This document shows positions 19,860 to 30,280 of a stretch of 32,006 nucleotides of DNA, one piece after another. This DNA is from Haplomitrium mnioides (lineage: Eukaryota; Marchantiophyta; Haplomitriopsida; Calobryales): assembly GCA_049999725.1 (NCBI GenBank), contig JBNGIS010020736.1, forward strand, positions 70,779-102,784, given 5' to 3'. The translations under genes were made by a program, and so were the position numbers. The notes under the pieces are model-generated. The model saw only the letters and a program-made list of their open reading frames with translations, was not told where the DNA came from and searched no databases. Numbering within the stretch: the first letter of the stretch is position 1; every line of letters starts with the position of its first letter.

Positions 19860-21460
19860 GTACTTTGAACCAACAACATGTGCCTCAAAACAAGAACCTT
19901 TTTTTATAGGAAAAATTGTGGTTTTTGAACTCAAAAAACGTAAAAAAAAAAAAACAAGGCTATTTTTTAAAAACAAAAAGTACACAAGCTTTTGAGGTTT
20001 ATTTTTGGCTGTTTCAACAAGCATGATAGAGCGGAAGTCAATTTTGTTATGCAAAATCAAACAATATTATTAGTTTTTATGAAATAATTGGAAAGCTCGA
20101 ATTCGACGAAAAGTATAAAAATTATGGTAAGTTTTCACAATAAAATTGCATTTATCATTGATTACAATTCGAAACCCAAAATTTGAAATACACATCACAA
20201 GAAACTATTTTGAAATATGTTTGATTGCACAAACTCTAGGCGTGCATAGACATGGTGCTCTTTACTTGTTTTTTGGAAAAAAAATTACAAACCATGAGGA
20301 AAAAGCCCAAGCAGACTAGGAGCCAAGAGAATGAGCTTGCAATCATAGATGCATAAACCACCAAAACAAAACATTGCATGGATTTAAGAGCTCTATTTTC
20401 AAGTTCAAGCAAGAAAGAAGCTTTCTTTTATAGTTGAAAATCCATGCATGCAAAAGCTAAAGTAAGCTTACAAAAAATGTTTCATCATTTAAAAAATATT
20501 TTATAATTCAACAAAGCATATACACAAAGAAGTCATAGTTCAGAATAAAAAAAAAGGGGCTAAGGAGATTGAATTAAGAGTGTAAACAAGAAACATCTCC
20601 AAGTTTTTGACTTGATTCTACTAAACAAAGGTTTCGAGTTCTACAAAATAATCTATGACTTGTGTAAAAACTAAGTTCTAACCGATAGTCTTTGTATGTA
20701 GAAGCTCGAGCATTGTATTTGAGAAGTGGAACAAGTGGAAGGCTTGGACTTCTGCCTCAAAGTCTATGTGCCGATAAGAATCCAAGCTCAACATCTTAAC
20801 AATCCACCCAAAAATCTATGCATGCATACGAATCCAAACTCACCATCTGAACACTCCACAACAAAGACTATCAAGAACCTAGGTTTAAGAGTCCATAGAA
20901 GAGTTTTTGAACACACGACATTTTGACTTGCAAATTAAAGTCTATAAGCGCCTAGGATTTAAACATCTACAACCGATGATTCAGACGGTAAACGTTCTTG
21001 CTTTTGCAAAAAACTCTACGCACGTTAAAGATTTCGTTTTTCAGATTCAAAATGTAAAAATGAAACGGGTATAAAGCTCTACATCTGAGTCAAAGCGTGC
21101 CAAAGGTTTTAAATTCTACATCAAAATTCTTACAAACAAAAATAAGATAGTCAATTTAGGCAAATGCTTTAGCGATACAATAACCTTAGACTCTTCTAGC
21201 AAACACTAAAGTTGTAAACAACATACTTACATTTTGGATAAGAAAATATTTTACAAAACAAATGAAAATATTAACTAAAGATTTAAGTTTCATTTACAGA
21301 GAATAAGATTCAACTTGGAACGAATTACACTAAAAAGTTCAAGATGGCAGATAAATTCAACAAATTGCTTCATAACATTCTCACGTAATTTGTAAAATAA
21401 TAGTCTTAAATTAAAATGTAATTGAAAATACAAAATATACAATAAAATTCTTAAATTACT
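19860..21460. other. Non-coding 3' flank of DUF7869-like copy A
   Basis: About 1.6 kb with no convincing ORF, A/T-rich, with homopolymer runs (AAAAAAAAAAAA near 19940). Around 20755-20860 a unit of about 51 bp is repeated twice, each containing an ATCTATG/GTCTATG core and ending AATCCA..CTCA. The motif GTCTATG-GCATA echoes the 24-bp minisatellites found further right. Copy B holds the equivalent region at 23089-24478. Confidence 0.6.
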
Positions 21461-23085
21461 TTAGTCACTCATCTCGACTCCTTCGGATAGAGCTTGAGAA
21501 GATTCATTAAGATTTACTTGGTTTGTCTCAATGTTTGTCATAGTGATTGAATCTCTTTGAAACATTTCAAGACTGAGGGGTTTTTGTCTTTTGTACTCAA
21601 TAAAATTGATTTAATAGTAGATAGAGTGGTTTTTTTCAATGGGTTTCTTTGTGTAAGAAGAAAATCAAAAGATGGAATCGTGATTTGTGTCACATCAAGT
21701 ACATCAATATGTAACTTGGATTTGCGTTTCCTTCTTGTAGTTGCTATTTTTTCTAGGAAGTATTGTCCAAAAAACACCTCCTCATACTTATAAGTGAACC
21801 ATTGAACACGTACTCATTTTGGGTTTGGAGGATCTTCCTCATCAAATCACAAAACTTTGAGAACTTTGGCAACTCAAAACCGTATGCCCTTTGGATCCAG
21901 AGATGCAACAACACAAATAAACATTCTAGCTTTCATCTCATATAGATTTCCAAATTTATGCATGTATCAAGTGTTGTGTAAAAGAGTCCTTTCTCGCGGC
22001 CTAGATGCTCCATCATATATTGCTCGACGTGTAGAAAGTATTTGCTCTATTGGAGTATCTTCTTCTATTTGTTGAGCATCAAGCTGAAAATCTAGACAAA
22101 CATTTTAAGAATCATTACAAGTGTTTGACGGTTGTGAAGGTAGAAAGGTAAATTCCGCTTCGAGTACTCATCTTTTTTTTCAAGGGTGTAAGCTTCAATC
22201 TCTTGTTGGGCAAGAAAAAAGTCACCGTACTATTGAAAATCATAATCTATAAAGAACTTGTAGCAATTCTCACTTATGTTGTCTCTTATTGCAAAGACCA
22301 CTTTCTCGGCATCAACTTCTCTTTCTTCCTTTTGAGATCTTTTGATTTCAAAATATGCCTTGAGAGGAATCAACATTGAACTAAAAAATTCTCTATCCAC
22401 TTCAAGTAGGCACTTGAGTTGGCAAATACCATCTCGAAGTAACCAAATTTCATTTTTTGAAAATTGCTTGCTCCAAGTCTTTGCCTTGAAATCGTTCAAT
22501 TGGAATTTAAATTGTTGATTAAAGTTAATATCATGTATCCTTTGAACTAGAGAGGGACGTTGTTGCAGAAACATTTTGAAATCACAAGTTTTCAACAAAA
22601 GAGTTACTTTCTGTTCAAGATTATAGGATAATTGAAGTGCCTCACCAAGACTTATAATTGTAAAAGCTTTCACACGTTTCAAACGTTTCGAGAATCGGTT
22701 GAACATTTGATCAATTTGATCATGAGTATAGCCAACTGTGAGAAATCCCACCTTGATTTTTAGAAAAGCATTCTTGGCAATAAAGAGACTAAGATATCCA
22801 AATAAGATAGAATTCTTATTCTCTCGTGTCGTGTTGTCCAATTGAAAATACAAAGTTGGAGGCAACGGCTCTTCAAAGTCACATAACATTTTGTTGAGCA
22901 CAATAACTGTCAGATTAGAATTGATTCTCAAGTTTTCGTAGGTTAATAAGATCCTTGAAGAAAGAACATGATTGAATATTAAAGGACCAACAACATGCAC
23001 ACCCACCAAACAATCTTTGTCAATGTTTTTTGGTGGCAAAGGGCAGTGTAGAATAGCACTTTTCTTCTAATCCATTCCATCAAAC
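19860..23085 (-). repeat. Tandem segmental duplication, copy A
   Basis: Starting at ACTTTGAACCAA, about 3.2 kb is repeated in the same orientation at 23089-26110. Matching blocks include CTCAAAACAAGAACCTTTTT, CAACAAGCATGATAGAGC, AAAGCCCAAGCA, and the whole 3' half of the minus-strand DUF7869-like gene. Copy A has about 200 bp not found in B (roughly 20030-20245). The left edge touches satellite DNA and the right edge stops in the middle of the gene, where copy B begins. The copies differ visibly at about 10-15% of positions, so the duplication is old. Confidence 0.88.
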
Positions 23086-23087
23086 AA
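21461..23087 (-). pseudogene. DUF7869-like protein, copy A, 5'-truncated pseudogene
   Basis: The best-preserved part is 22230-23039, 269 codons open on the minus strand. It shows LYFQLDNTTRENKNS (Asp codon at about 22836-22838), VGFLTVGYTHDQIDQMF (about 22708-22740) and RFSKRLKRVKAF, a pattern I recognise from memory as DUF7869. Upstream, FDGMD is followed by TAG (23067-23069) where the family has Gln; this is the first acidic motif, and copy A ends right there. Downstream, the frame passes a TAG after YDFQ, then resumes as LDFQLDAQQIEEDTPIEQIL, LYEMKARMFICVVASLDP, VFFGQYFLEKIA and a basic RRKRKSK stretch, to a TAA at 21461-21463. At least six stops and two frameshifts are present. The three acid clusters suggest an RNase H-like, transposase-type fold (inference). 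Function is unknown. Confidence 0.75.
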
Positions 23088-23088
23088 T

Positions 23089-24478
23089 CACTACTTTGAA
23101 CCAAAAGTAGGCTACTCAAAACAAGAACCTTTTTTGGAGGAAAAATTGTGGGTTTTTAGCTTGAAAAATGTAAAAAAAGAGGTTATTTTTTAGAAACAAA
23201 AAATACATGAGTTTTTAGGTTTGTTTTTTTACCGTTTCAACAAGCATGATAGAGCAAGGCACACATAAGCATGGTGCTCTTTGAAACATTTGTTTTGGAA
23301 AAATTTTACAAACATAAAGAAAAAGCCCAAGCAAACTAGAAGTCAAGGGAATGAGTTTGCAATCGTAGATATATAAACAAAGGAAAAGAAAAATTGCATG
23401 GATTTAAGAGCTCTATTTTAAAGTTCAAGCAAGAAAGAAGCTTTCACTTGTAGTTGAAAATCCATACACGCAAAAGTTAAAGTGGGTTATAAAAGAAGGT
23501 TTCAGCATTTTAAAAAAACTCATAATTCAACGAAGCATATACACAAACGAATCATACATCAGAATACAAAAGGCAGTAGCTAAAGAGATTGAATTAAGAG
23601 TGCAAACAAGAAACATCTCCAAGTTTTAGACTTGATTCAACCAAACAAAGGTCTCAAGATCTACAAATGAGTCTATGACTTCTGTACAAACTAAGTTGTA
23701 ATCGGTAGTCTTTGTATGTAGAAGCTTTAGGGTTGTATATGAGAAGTAGAACTTGTGGAAAGCTTGGACTTCCACCCCAAAATCTATGCACTCATAAGAA
23801 TCCAAGCTCAACATTTGAACACTCCACCCCAAAGTCTATACACGAATAGGAATCCGAACTCACCATCTAAGAACTCCACAAAAAACACCAACAAGAACCT
23901 AGCTTTTAGATTCCATAGAAGAGTTTTTGTACGCTTTACGTTTCGACTTCGAATCAAAGTCTATGCACGCATAGGGTTCACACTTCTACAATCGAGGATA
24001 CAGATGGTAAATGCTATATTTTTTGCAATAAATTGTACGCACGCAAAAGATTTTGATTTCTAATTTGGAATCTAAACGTAAAACAGGTACAAAGCTCTAC
24101 AAATTAGTCAAAACACGCCAAAGCTTTTAAGTTATACATCAAAGTCTTTACAAACACAAAATAAGTAGTCAATTTGGGTAGATGCTTTAGCAATACAATA
24201 ATCTTAAACTCTTCTTGAAAGCACTAAAGTTGGAAACAATATACTTGCATTTTGGAGAAGAAAATATTTTACAAAGCAAATAAAAATATTAACTTACAAT
24301 TCAGGTTTCATTTACAAAGAATAACATTCAACTTGGAATGATTTACAATAAAAAGTTCAAGGTGGTGGAAAAATTCACCAAGTTCCTTCAAAAGACTCTC
24401 ACATACTTTATTAAATAGTAATCTAAAATTACAATATACTTGAAAATTGACAATTAATAATAAAATTCTTAAATTACT
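23089..24478. other. Non-coding 3' flank of DUF7869-like copy B
   Basis: About 1.4 kb, homologous to 19860-21460, without a credible ORF. It carries the same short repeats (AATCCAAGCTCA / AATCCGAACTCA near 23800 and 23850) and the core AAAGTCTATGCACGCATAGG near 23956. Confidence 0.6.
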
Positions 24479-26110
24479 TTAGTGACTTGTCTCGACTTTT
24501 TCGGATTCAACACCAGAAGATTCATCAAGATTTACTTGATTTGTCTTAGTGTTAATAAAACTAATTGAATTTCTTTGAAACATTTTAGGATTAAAGGCTT
24601 TTTGTCTTTCGTACTCAAATAGATTTGCTTTAATGGTAGCTAGAGTGGTTTTACTCAATTGGTTTTTTTTGGTAAGAAGAAAATCAAAAGACACAATTGT
24701 AATTTTTGTTACATAAAGCACATCAATATGTAACTTGGATTTGCATTTTCCTTTTGTTGCTGCTATTTTTTCTAGAAAGTATTGTTCAAAAAATGCATCA
24801 TGAGCCTAAGAAGCAAACCATTGAAGACGTGTTTGTTTCGGGTTTCAAGGATCTTCCTCATCAAATGACAAAACTTTGAGAACTTTGACAACCCAAAGCG
24901 GTTTGCTCTTTGGATCCAGAGATGCAACAACACAAATAAACATTCTAACTATCATCTCATGTAGATTACCAAATTTATGCCTGTATTCAATGTTGTGCAA
25001 AAGAGTCCCTTCTTGTGGCCTTGGTGCTCTATCATAAATTGCTTGACATGTAGAAAGTATTTGCTCTACTGGAGTATCTTTGTCTGTCTATTGAGCATCA
25101 AGCTGAGAACCTAGACAAAAATTTTGAGAATCGTTTCAAGTGTTTGACAGTTGTGAGGGTGGAAAGGTAAATTCTGCTTCGAGTTCTCATTTGGTTTTCA
25201 AAGATATAGGCCTCAATCTCTTATTGGGCAAGAAACAAATCACTCTACCATTGAATATTAGAATCTATAATGAACTTTTAGCAGTTCTCACTTATGTTGT
25301 CATTTATTGCAAAGACCACTTTCTCGATATCAACTTCTCTTTCTTTCTTTTGAGATCTTTTGATTTCATAATATACCTTGAGAGGAATCAACATTGAACT
25401 CAAAATTTCTCTGTCCACTTCAGGTAGAAACTTGAGTTGACAAATACCATCCGAAGGTAGCCAAATTCATTTGTTGAAAATGGTTTGCTCCAATTCTTTG
25501 CATTGGAATTATTCAATTGGAACTTGAATTGTTGATTAAAGGTAATATCATGTATCCTTTAAACTAGAGAGGGACGTTGTTGTAGAAAATTTTTGAAATC
25601 CCATGTCTCTAACAAAAGAGTTTTAAATTCTTGAGATTTAGGATTATAAGACAATTGAAGCGTCTTTCGAAGACTCGTAGTCATGAAAACTTTGACACAT
25701 TTCAAGTGTTTTGAGAATCGATTGAACATTTGAATGATTTGAACATGAGTATGACCAACCATGAGAAGTCCTACCTTGATTTTTTGAAAAACATTCTTGG
25801 CAATAAGGAGACTAAGATATCCAAATAAGATAGAATTCTTATTCTTTCATATCATGTTGTTTAACTAAAGATACAAAGTTGGAGGCAACGGCCCTTCAAA
25901 GTATATAATATTTTGTTGAGCACAGTAACTGTCAAATTAGAATTGATTCTCAAGTTTTCGTAGGTTAACAAGACCTTGGAAGAAAGAGCATGATTGAATA
26001 TTAAGGCACCAACAACATGCACACCCACCAAACAATCTTTGTCAATGTTTCTTGGTGGCAAAAGCCAATGTGGAATAGCAGTTTTCTTTTGATCTATTTC
26101 ATCAATGACA
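23089..26110 (-). repeat. Tandem segmental duplication, copy B
   Basis: This is a direct repeat of 19860-23085, beginning TACTTTGAACCAAAAG. It is shorter (about 3.0 kb) because it lacks the 200-bp block of copy A. Beyond about 26110 the sequence has no counterpart in copy A, so the duplication breakpoint lies there, within the gene. Confidence 0.88.
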
Positions 26111-26275
26111 GTTCCCAAGTTCTTTTGACCATCGGTGTAGCATTTTCTTCAATGGTTTGCAAGCTTTGTTCTTTCTTTCATTTGTTGGTCACGATGAAGA
26201 AACAACTGGCGATTATATTTGATTGCATCCTCACAAAGCACGAAAGACATAAAAATAGTTCAGTACAATACATGG
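24479..26275 (-). pseudogene. DUF7869-like protein, copy B, main exon (broken)
   Basis: Reading minus from about 26270: DAIKYNRQLFLHRDQQMKER, then TVIDEIDQKKTAIPHW (first acidic motif, about 26080-26112), CLVGVHVVGALIFNHALSS and LRINSNLTVTVLNK. A frameshift then destroys the LDN motif region. MVGHTHVQIIQMFNRFSK follows from 25762, keeping the family His that copy A has changed to Tyr but lacking its last Asp. The C-terminal part includes LWVVKVLKVLSFDEEDP, where copy A has a stop at the Trp, YVTKITIVSFDFLLTKKNQ, and ends VETSH at a TAA (24479-24481). Several stops and frameshifts make it a pseudogene. A and B are damaged at different sites, so both come from a once-intact gene. Confidence 0.75.
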
Positions 26276-27070
26276 AGATGTTGGGAACTCCAAAAAACCA
26301 CCTAAGGTGCTACAAATATTCAAATCATCTTAAACAAATGTTTGGATTGGTAAAAGTGAAACTTTATTAAAAGATTAAAAATAAATTTTAGGTAATTTAA
26401 ATAAAAGAAAATTTGTTTGACTTAAAGTAAACAAAAGTTTTTAAAGGAGAAAAACAAGATTTGCTAACAAATGCTCACAAACTAGAACTAGAGTTTCAAA
26501 GGTACCTTAGACTCTTTGTTCGCAAAAGATAAAGAAAGCCACAACACACCTTATGCGCACAAAGGATGAGTGAAGACAACAACTGATCGTTTGCGTGCAA
26601 AAGACCAAAGCAACAACATCAATACCATGACTTGCTTTGACTGTTGTCATATTTGGTTTTAAAAGAAACAAGAACAAATCCTATGGGCGCATATGTTCTT
26701 AAAACAAAAAAAAACGATTCTTGCTATTGTTTTTCTTGCAAATGGCTCTTGATTCAAAGCAACAAAAGCAAAACTTATTGCAAAGCTAAGGTCACCACCA
26801 AGAATCATGTTCATTTCCTCGTTTTATTTGACTGTAGAAAAGGTTTGGATTCAAACTAAAGACAAATACTCTATGCAAGCATAGACTCTCTTCTCACAAC
26901 TCAAGTTGCTAAGAATCATTTGACTCAAATCTTCTTTGTTGAACAACTTAACAAAACAAATATCTTTTAGCACTAAGTTGAGACAACATGACATCTCTAG
27001 AACAAAGCTTTCAATCTAGAAAAAAGAGCATGGATTAACCAAAGATTTCAAAAGAGAAGAAATTTTCTAC
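26276..27070 (-). other. Probable intron of the DUF7869-like gene
   Basis: Between the CxxC exon (ending at about 27071, with a GTAGAAAA donor-like start on the minus strand) and the HRDQQ exon lies about 790 bp without usable coding frame. A likely acceptor is the AG before GATGCAATC near 26250-26260; the exact position is uncertain. The stretch contains scattered TGCGCAC/GCGTGCAAAAG and CTATGCAAGCATAGACTC motifs that resemble decayed 24-bp minisatellite units. The alternative is an insertion rather than an intron. Confidence 0.45.
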
Positions 27071-28049
27071 CTTTGTTAGATTCCAAGACGGATTTTTCTC
27101 GCAATGATTTTATTTCTTCGCATATTTCACAAACAAAAAATCTATTGCATTTTGGAATTTTTACATTTAGGGAGTGAGTTCTCTAATGTTTTGTTATCTC
27201 CAAGAAACTAATAATACAATGGGGATTTTTCTCTTTCAAATAAGTTTTGTATTAGTCATAAACTTCCCATTTTGTAAAATTATTGAGCAAGTTATAAACT
27301 TTATGAGTGAGCATTCTCTCGCAATGTCCTTGGAAAAAACTGTCCATCCACTCATGCACAAACTCCTTTAGTAGATAATTCTTTTTTTCCAAAAATGCCT
27401 CTAAGATCTGAATTTTTTAGACTTTGAATCCTTTGGATTCTATCATTCCCTACTTATAATATTAATTTAAAGGCTCTTCTACATACAACACGACTGCCAC
27501 GTAGAGTAAATCGATTGTCAATATTAGATTCTTTTCTTGGTATTCCCCACTATAATGTGACATCTCGATTCTTCATGTTTTGTCAAAAATACATTTCTGT
27601 TACAATTTAAAAAAAAATCCGTCTTGCAAAATGACAAGCAATTATTTCAACAACATAAAATTCTTTTCAAATTAGAAATTGACATTGGATCGAGCTTTTT
27701 CTTCACAAAGCTCTCATCAAGATGGACTTTCCGCAAAGAATTTTCACGTAAGGTGTTTACTTGTTTGGGTTTTGGCCTAGACAAGGAATTCTTAAGTTGT
27801 GATAGTCGATTCGGTCCGTAGGCAAATCCAACAATTGGAGACAATTCATTGTCTTGAAGATCTTGATCATCATTGTAAACATTGCTTGTTTCTTTGCAAA
27901 ACATTTTCAAAAAATGAGACACTCTTTGAGTATTGGGAGAACTACACCATTTCGAAATAGAATCTTGATCAATATCTTGATTATTATGAAATGTTTTTTG
28001 TAATATGATCAGTGCTCTTGGCGATAACTCCAACAAAATATTGATTGAT
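27071..28049 (-). pseudogene. DUF7869-like protein, N-terminal region (broken)
   Basis: The minus strand is open from 28049 to 27647 without an ATG at its head, ending SISNLKRILCC. After a shift it continues CVEIIACHFARR, NIDNRFTLRGSRVVCRRAF, EFVHEWMDSFFQGHCERM, and NRFFVCEICEEIKSLREKS near 27090-27150, a CxxC segment. These blocks, in this order, match my memory of the region N-terminal to DUF7869 in related proteins: a CC-x-C segment, an R-x-VC-x-x-AF helix, then a CxxC pair before the acidic core. There are several stops and at least two frameshifts. The true 5' end is not visible; a chromovirus LTR lies only 13 bases further upstream and may have removed it. Confidence 0.6.
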
Positions 28050-28061
28050 TAAGACTCTTTG

Positions 28062-28400
28062 TGTAATAATACAAGCATAAGATTGTGCTAGTTATAAGAA
28101 AATAAAGAGGAGTGAAGGAAGTAGTAGTGAGTCACTTTTAGGGTTAAGATTAGACTACTTGCCTTTGAACTCACTTTTTGGTGGAGAGTCACTTTTGGTA
28201 GAGAGTCACCTTTAGAGCTCAAATAAGAAGTGACTTGTAAGTGAAGAAAGAGGGATGACACCTCTTCTCTTGTATCAATAGAAAGGCTTCTTAGCCCCAC
28301 TCCTCATTCTAGAGTTTCTCTCAATTCTGTTTGGCTCTTTGGTTGTTTGGCTTTGGCTAACACTCTTGGCTTTGGTTTGCTTATTGGCCTTGAGCTTTGT
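28062..28400 (+). mobile_element. Truncated solo LTR of the chromovirus family
   Basis: It starts TGTAATAATACAAGCATAAG and matches the 7278 LTR through the AGTCAC boxes, GTGACTTGTAAGTGAAG, GGGATGACACC, CTTCTTAGCCCCACTCCTCA and CTTTGGTTG. Similarity fades after CCTTGAG at about 28394, about 70-100 bp before the expected end. The TATA region is mutated (TATCAATA). No primer site or internal domain follows. It is clearly more diverged than the LTRs of the complete element, hence older or another subfamily. Confidence 0.85.
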
Positions 28401-28854
28401 AAAATGTTGAAACTAAAATCACTAAAAATCAACTATTTGAGATAAACAATTTTAACAAATATTATCAACCTCTACCGACCTACCTAAAATATATGTTTTA
28501 AAAAAAATTTTCACAAAACGACAAAATTGGGAACTTTTTGTGAAGAAAATAAAAAAAGAAATTGGAAAGATGAAAACAAACGATGCTTTGTATACTAACT
28601 TTTTTTTGTACCACACGAAACTACGTATCAAAAGTTCCGCGAATCATTTTTTGCAGGAAAAGGTATTTTTTGAAATTTAAGTATAAAAGAAGTGTTGGTG
28701 GAAAGTTTCTTTCCATTGTTGTAAGTTCACTTTCCATCTTTTATTTTCTTGTCATCTTGTTTTTGCATTTCCTTGTTATTTTGCCTATTTCAGCCTTTCA
28801 ATTTTTTCAAACTTTTTTTGACCTCAAGTTCTATCACTTTTCAATTTTTGGAAA
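28401..28854 (+). promoter_or_regulatory. Candidate promoter and 5' leader of the GGNHS-type gene
   Basis: This A/T-rich stretch has no ORF of note. TATAAAAG at 28682-28689 is a good TATA box. The next 160 bases up to the ATG at 28855 are pyrimidine-rich (TTTCTTGTC, TTGCATTTCC, TTTCAGCC), as expected of a plant 5' leader. It also separates the two divergently oriented genes, so it may once have served both. Confidence 0.5.
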
Positions 28855-29221
28855 ATGGCATCACAAGTCAACGTTTCCAAACCTCCTCAACCAAAGCCTT
28901 ACATGTATTAGATGATATCAAAACTCTTGAGCCCAAAAAATTAGATTGGGATTGGCTTGTAATTTGTGGATCATTGAGAGATCTTGATCTACACCATACA
29001 TTTTTGTTGGTGAAGGTGAGAAACTCAACTTGGGCCTTGTTGTCCAAATTACGATGATAAGGGAGGGTCAGCAAGCCCACATCGAGCTGCTTACGCAGTC
29101 CCAGGATGCAATTACCCTGTAAAAGATATCCCGCAAACAATTTTTTTTTTCTGAGATGAAGGAGATGGACATATTTGCCAAGCATCTTCAGAAAAGGCAA
29201 GATTTGAAAACCCTTTCTCTT
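28855..29221 (+). pseudogene. GGNHS-type gene, 5' exons (frameshifted)
   Basis: The start is AAAATGGCA at 28852-28860, a good plant initiation context: MASQVNVSKPPQPKPYM, then TAG at 28909 in that frame. A shift to frame 3 gives LDDIKTLEPKKLDWDWLVI and SLRDLDLHHTFLLVK, ending at AAG|GTGAG (about 29015), a strong donor-like site. Frame 2 continues EKLNLGLVVQITMIREGQQA, HIELLTQSQDAITL, TAA at about 29117, then MKEMDIFAKHLQKRQDLKT. The composition is charged and helical and looks coding over the whole span, although three frames are needed. I do not recognise this domain. Confidence 0.5.
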
Positions 29222-29248
29222 TTGTTTTCTTTCTTGACTTACTTGGAA

Positions 29249-29553
29249 CCCTATGTGCGCATGGACCTAGGAGTCCATGTGCTCCTAGACCTGGGAGTCC
29301 ACGTGCTCCTAGACCTGAGGAGTCAAGACGCGCATGGACCTAGGAATCCATGTGCACCCTGACTTGGGAGTCCATGTGCGCATGGACCTTGGAGTCCATG
29401 CGGGCTTGAACTTGGAGTCCATGTACACATGGACCTTAGGAGTCCTTGCGTGCCAGGACTCTAAGGCCCATGAGTGCATGGACTCCATGGTCTATGCTCG
29501 TTTGGACTCCCAAGTCCATACGCACATTGACTCCTAGGTCTATGCATGCATAA
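29249..29553. repeat. 24-bp palindromic minisatellite 1 (about 12 units)
   Basis: Degenerate 24-bp units read ATGGACCTAGGAGTCCATGTGC and variants. GGACCTAGGAGTCC is itself nearly self-complementary, and the linking CATGTGCGCATG is palindromic too. It lies between coding-like blocks, before an acceptor at 29664-29665, so it is probably intronic. Both the 24-bp length (8 codons) and the palindromic design recur at 31228-31570. Confidence 0.85.
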
Positions 29554-29665
29554 AGTTCTGATTAAGTTTTTCTTTAACTAAAAGTAAAATACAATTGTAC
29601 TATTTGCAAACATCTAGAGACTTTTTGTTTAACATGTTTGATGATTTGTTTGTTTTGTTTTCCAG

Positions 29666-30280
29666 TTCAAACAATTCTTGGCGGACTTTTTGGATGGCTA
29701 CAATGACGCGAAGCGTGTCGTGAGAGATTTTATAAAGATGGCTATCAACATCAAACTATTGAAGCCCAAACAAGGCATCCACATTAAGCAGCTTGTGCCA
29801 TATCTTAGCTCGGCAACCATGTTAATTGTAGCAATGCCAAGAACTTCTGCTACAAAAAAAGGGAAAAGCATTGGAGCTAGTAGAGGCTCCAAAAATGAAG
29901 AAACATTATGTGACAAAGAAAAAGCCTATGCTAGCTATAATTATTTAGGAGGAGCCTTCCCCCTCGCAATCTCCAACAAAGTCTTCTTATGTTTCCCCAT
30001 CGTCTTCAACACCGAGTACCTCAGGGGACAAAGCCGAGCTAGAACCAGTTCATGCTCTAACATCAAGAGCAAAAAGGTAGTCGCACAAAGGATTGCAAAC
30101 ATTCCAAGAGTGTGAGCAAGTGGATCCTTAAACAGTGACTTAGAAAGATAAAAATAGAATTAGGGAGTCTACAATCCAGCAATACAAAGTGTGAGAGGAA
30201 AAAATTATTATTAGGCTAGAAAATTTAAATCTTCCAAAACCTGGAATGGATAATTGGGGGCCTTTCTAGATTAGAAGGTT
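29666..30280 (+). pseudogene. GGNHS-type gene, middle exon with Ser/Pro-rich linker
   Basis: After the pyrimidine tract TTTGTTTTCCAG (acceptor AG at 29664-29665), frame 2 reads FKQFLADFLDGYNDAKRVVR, DFIKMAINIKLLKPKQGI, HIKQLVPYLSSATMLIVAM and a basic ATKKGKSIGASRGSK stretch. The later part of that 145-codon frame reads less like coding. Another frame gives a low-complexity EEPSPSQSPTKSSYVSPSSS linker, then KDKNRIRESTIQQYK and IIIRLENLNLPKPGMDNWGP before joining the next block. At least one frameshift (near 29920) and stops around 30100-30275 are present. Function is unknown; this looks like the helical region N-terminal to the ParB-like core. Confidence 0.55.

Noticed and set aside
28057-28399. 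CTTTG on both sides of the truncated LTR as a target-site duplication
   Set aside because: The right CTTTG follows a point where the LTR is already missing its 3' end, so a true duplication is unlikely; it is probably chance.
28868-29200. 110-codon minus-strand ORF
   Set aside because: It lies opposite the better-supported 5' exons of the GGNHS gene (good start context, TATA box, donor site) and shows no motif.
29698-29916. 72-codon minus-strand ORF
   Set aside because: Antisense shadow of the FKQFLADFLDGYNDAK exon.
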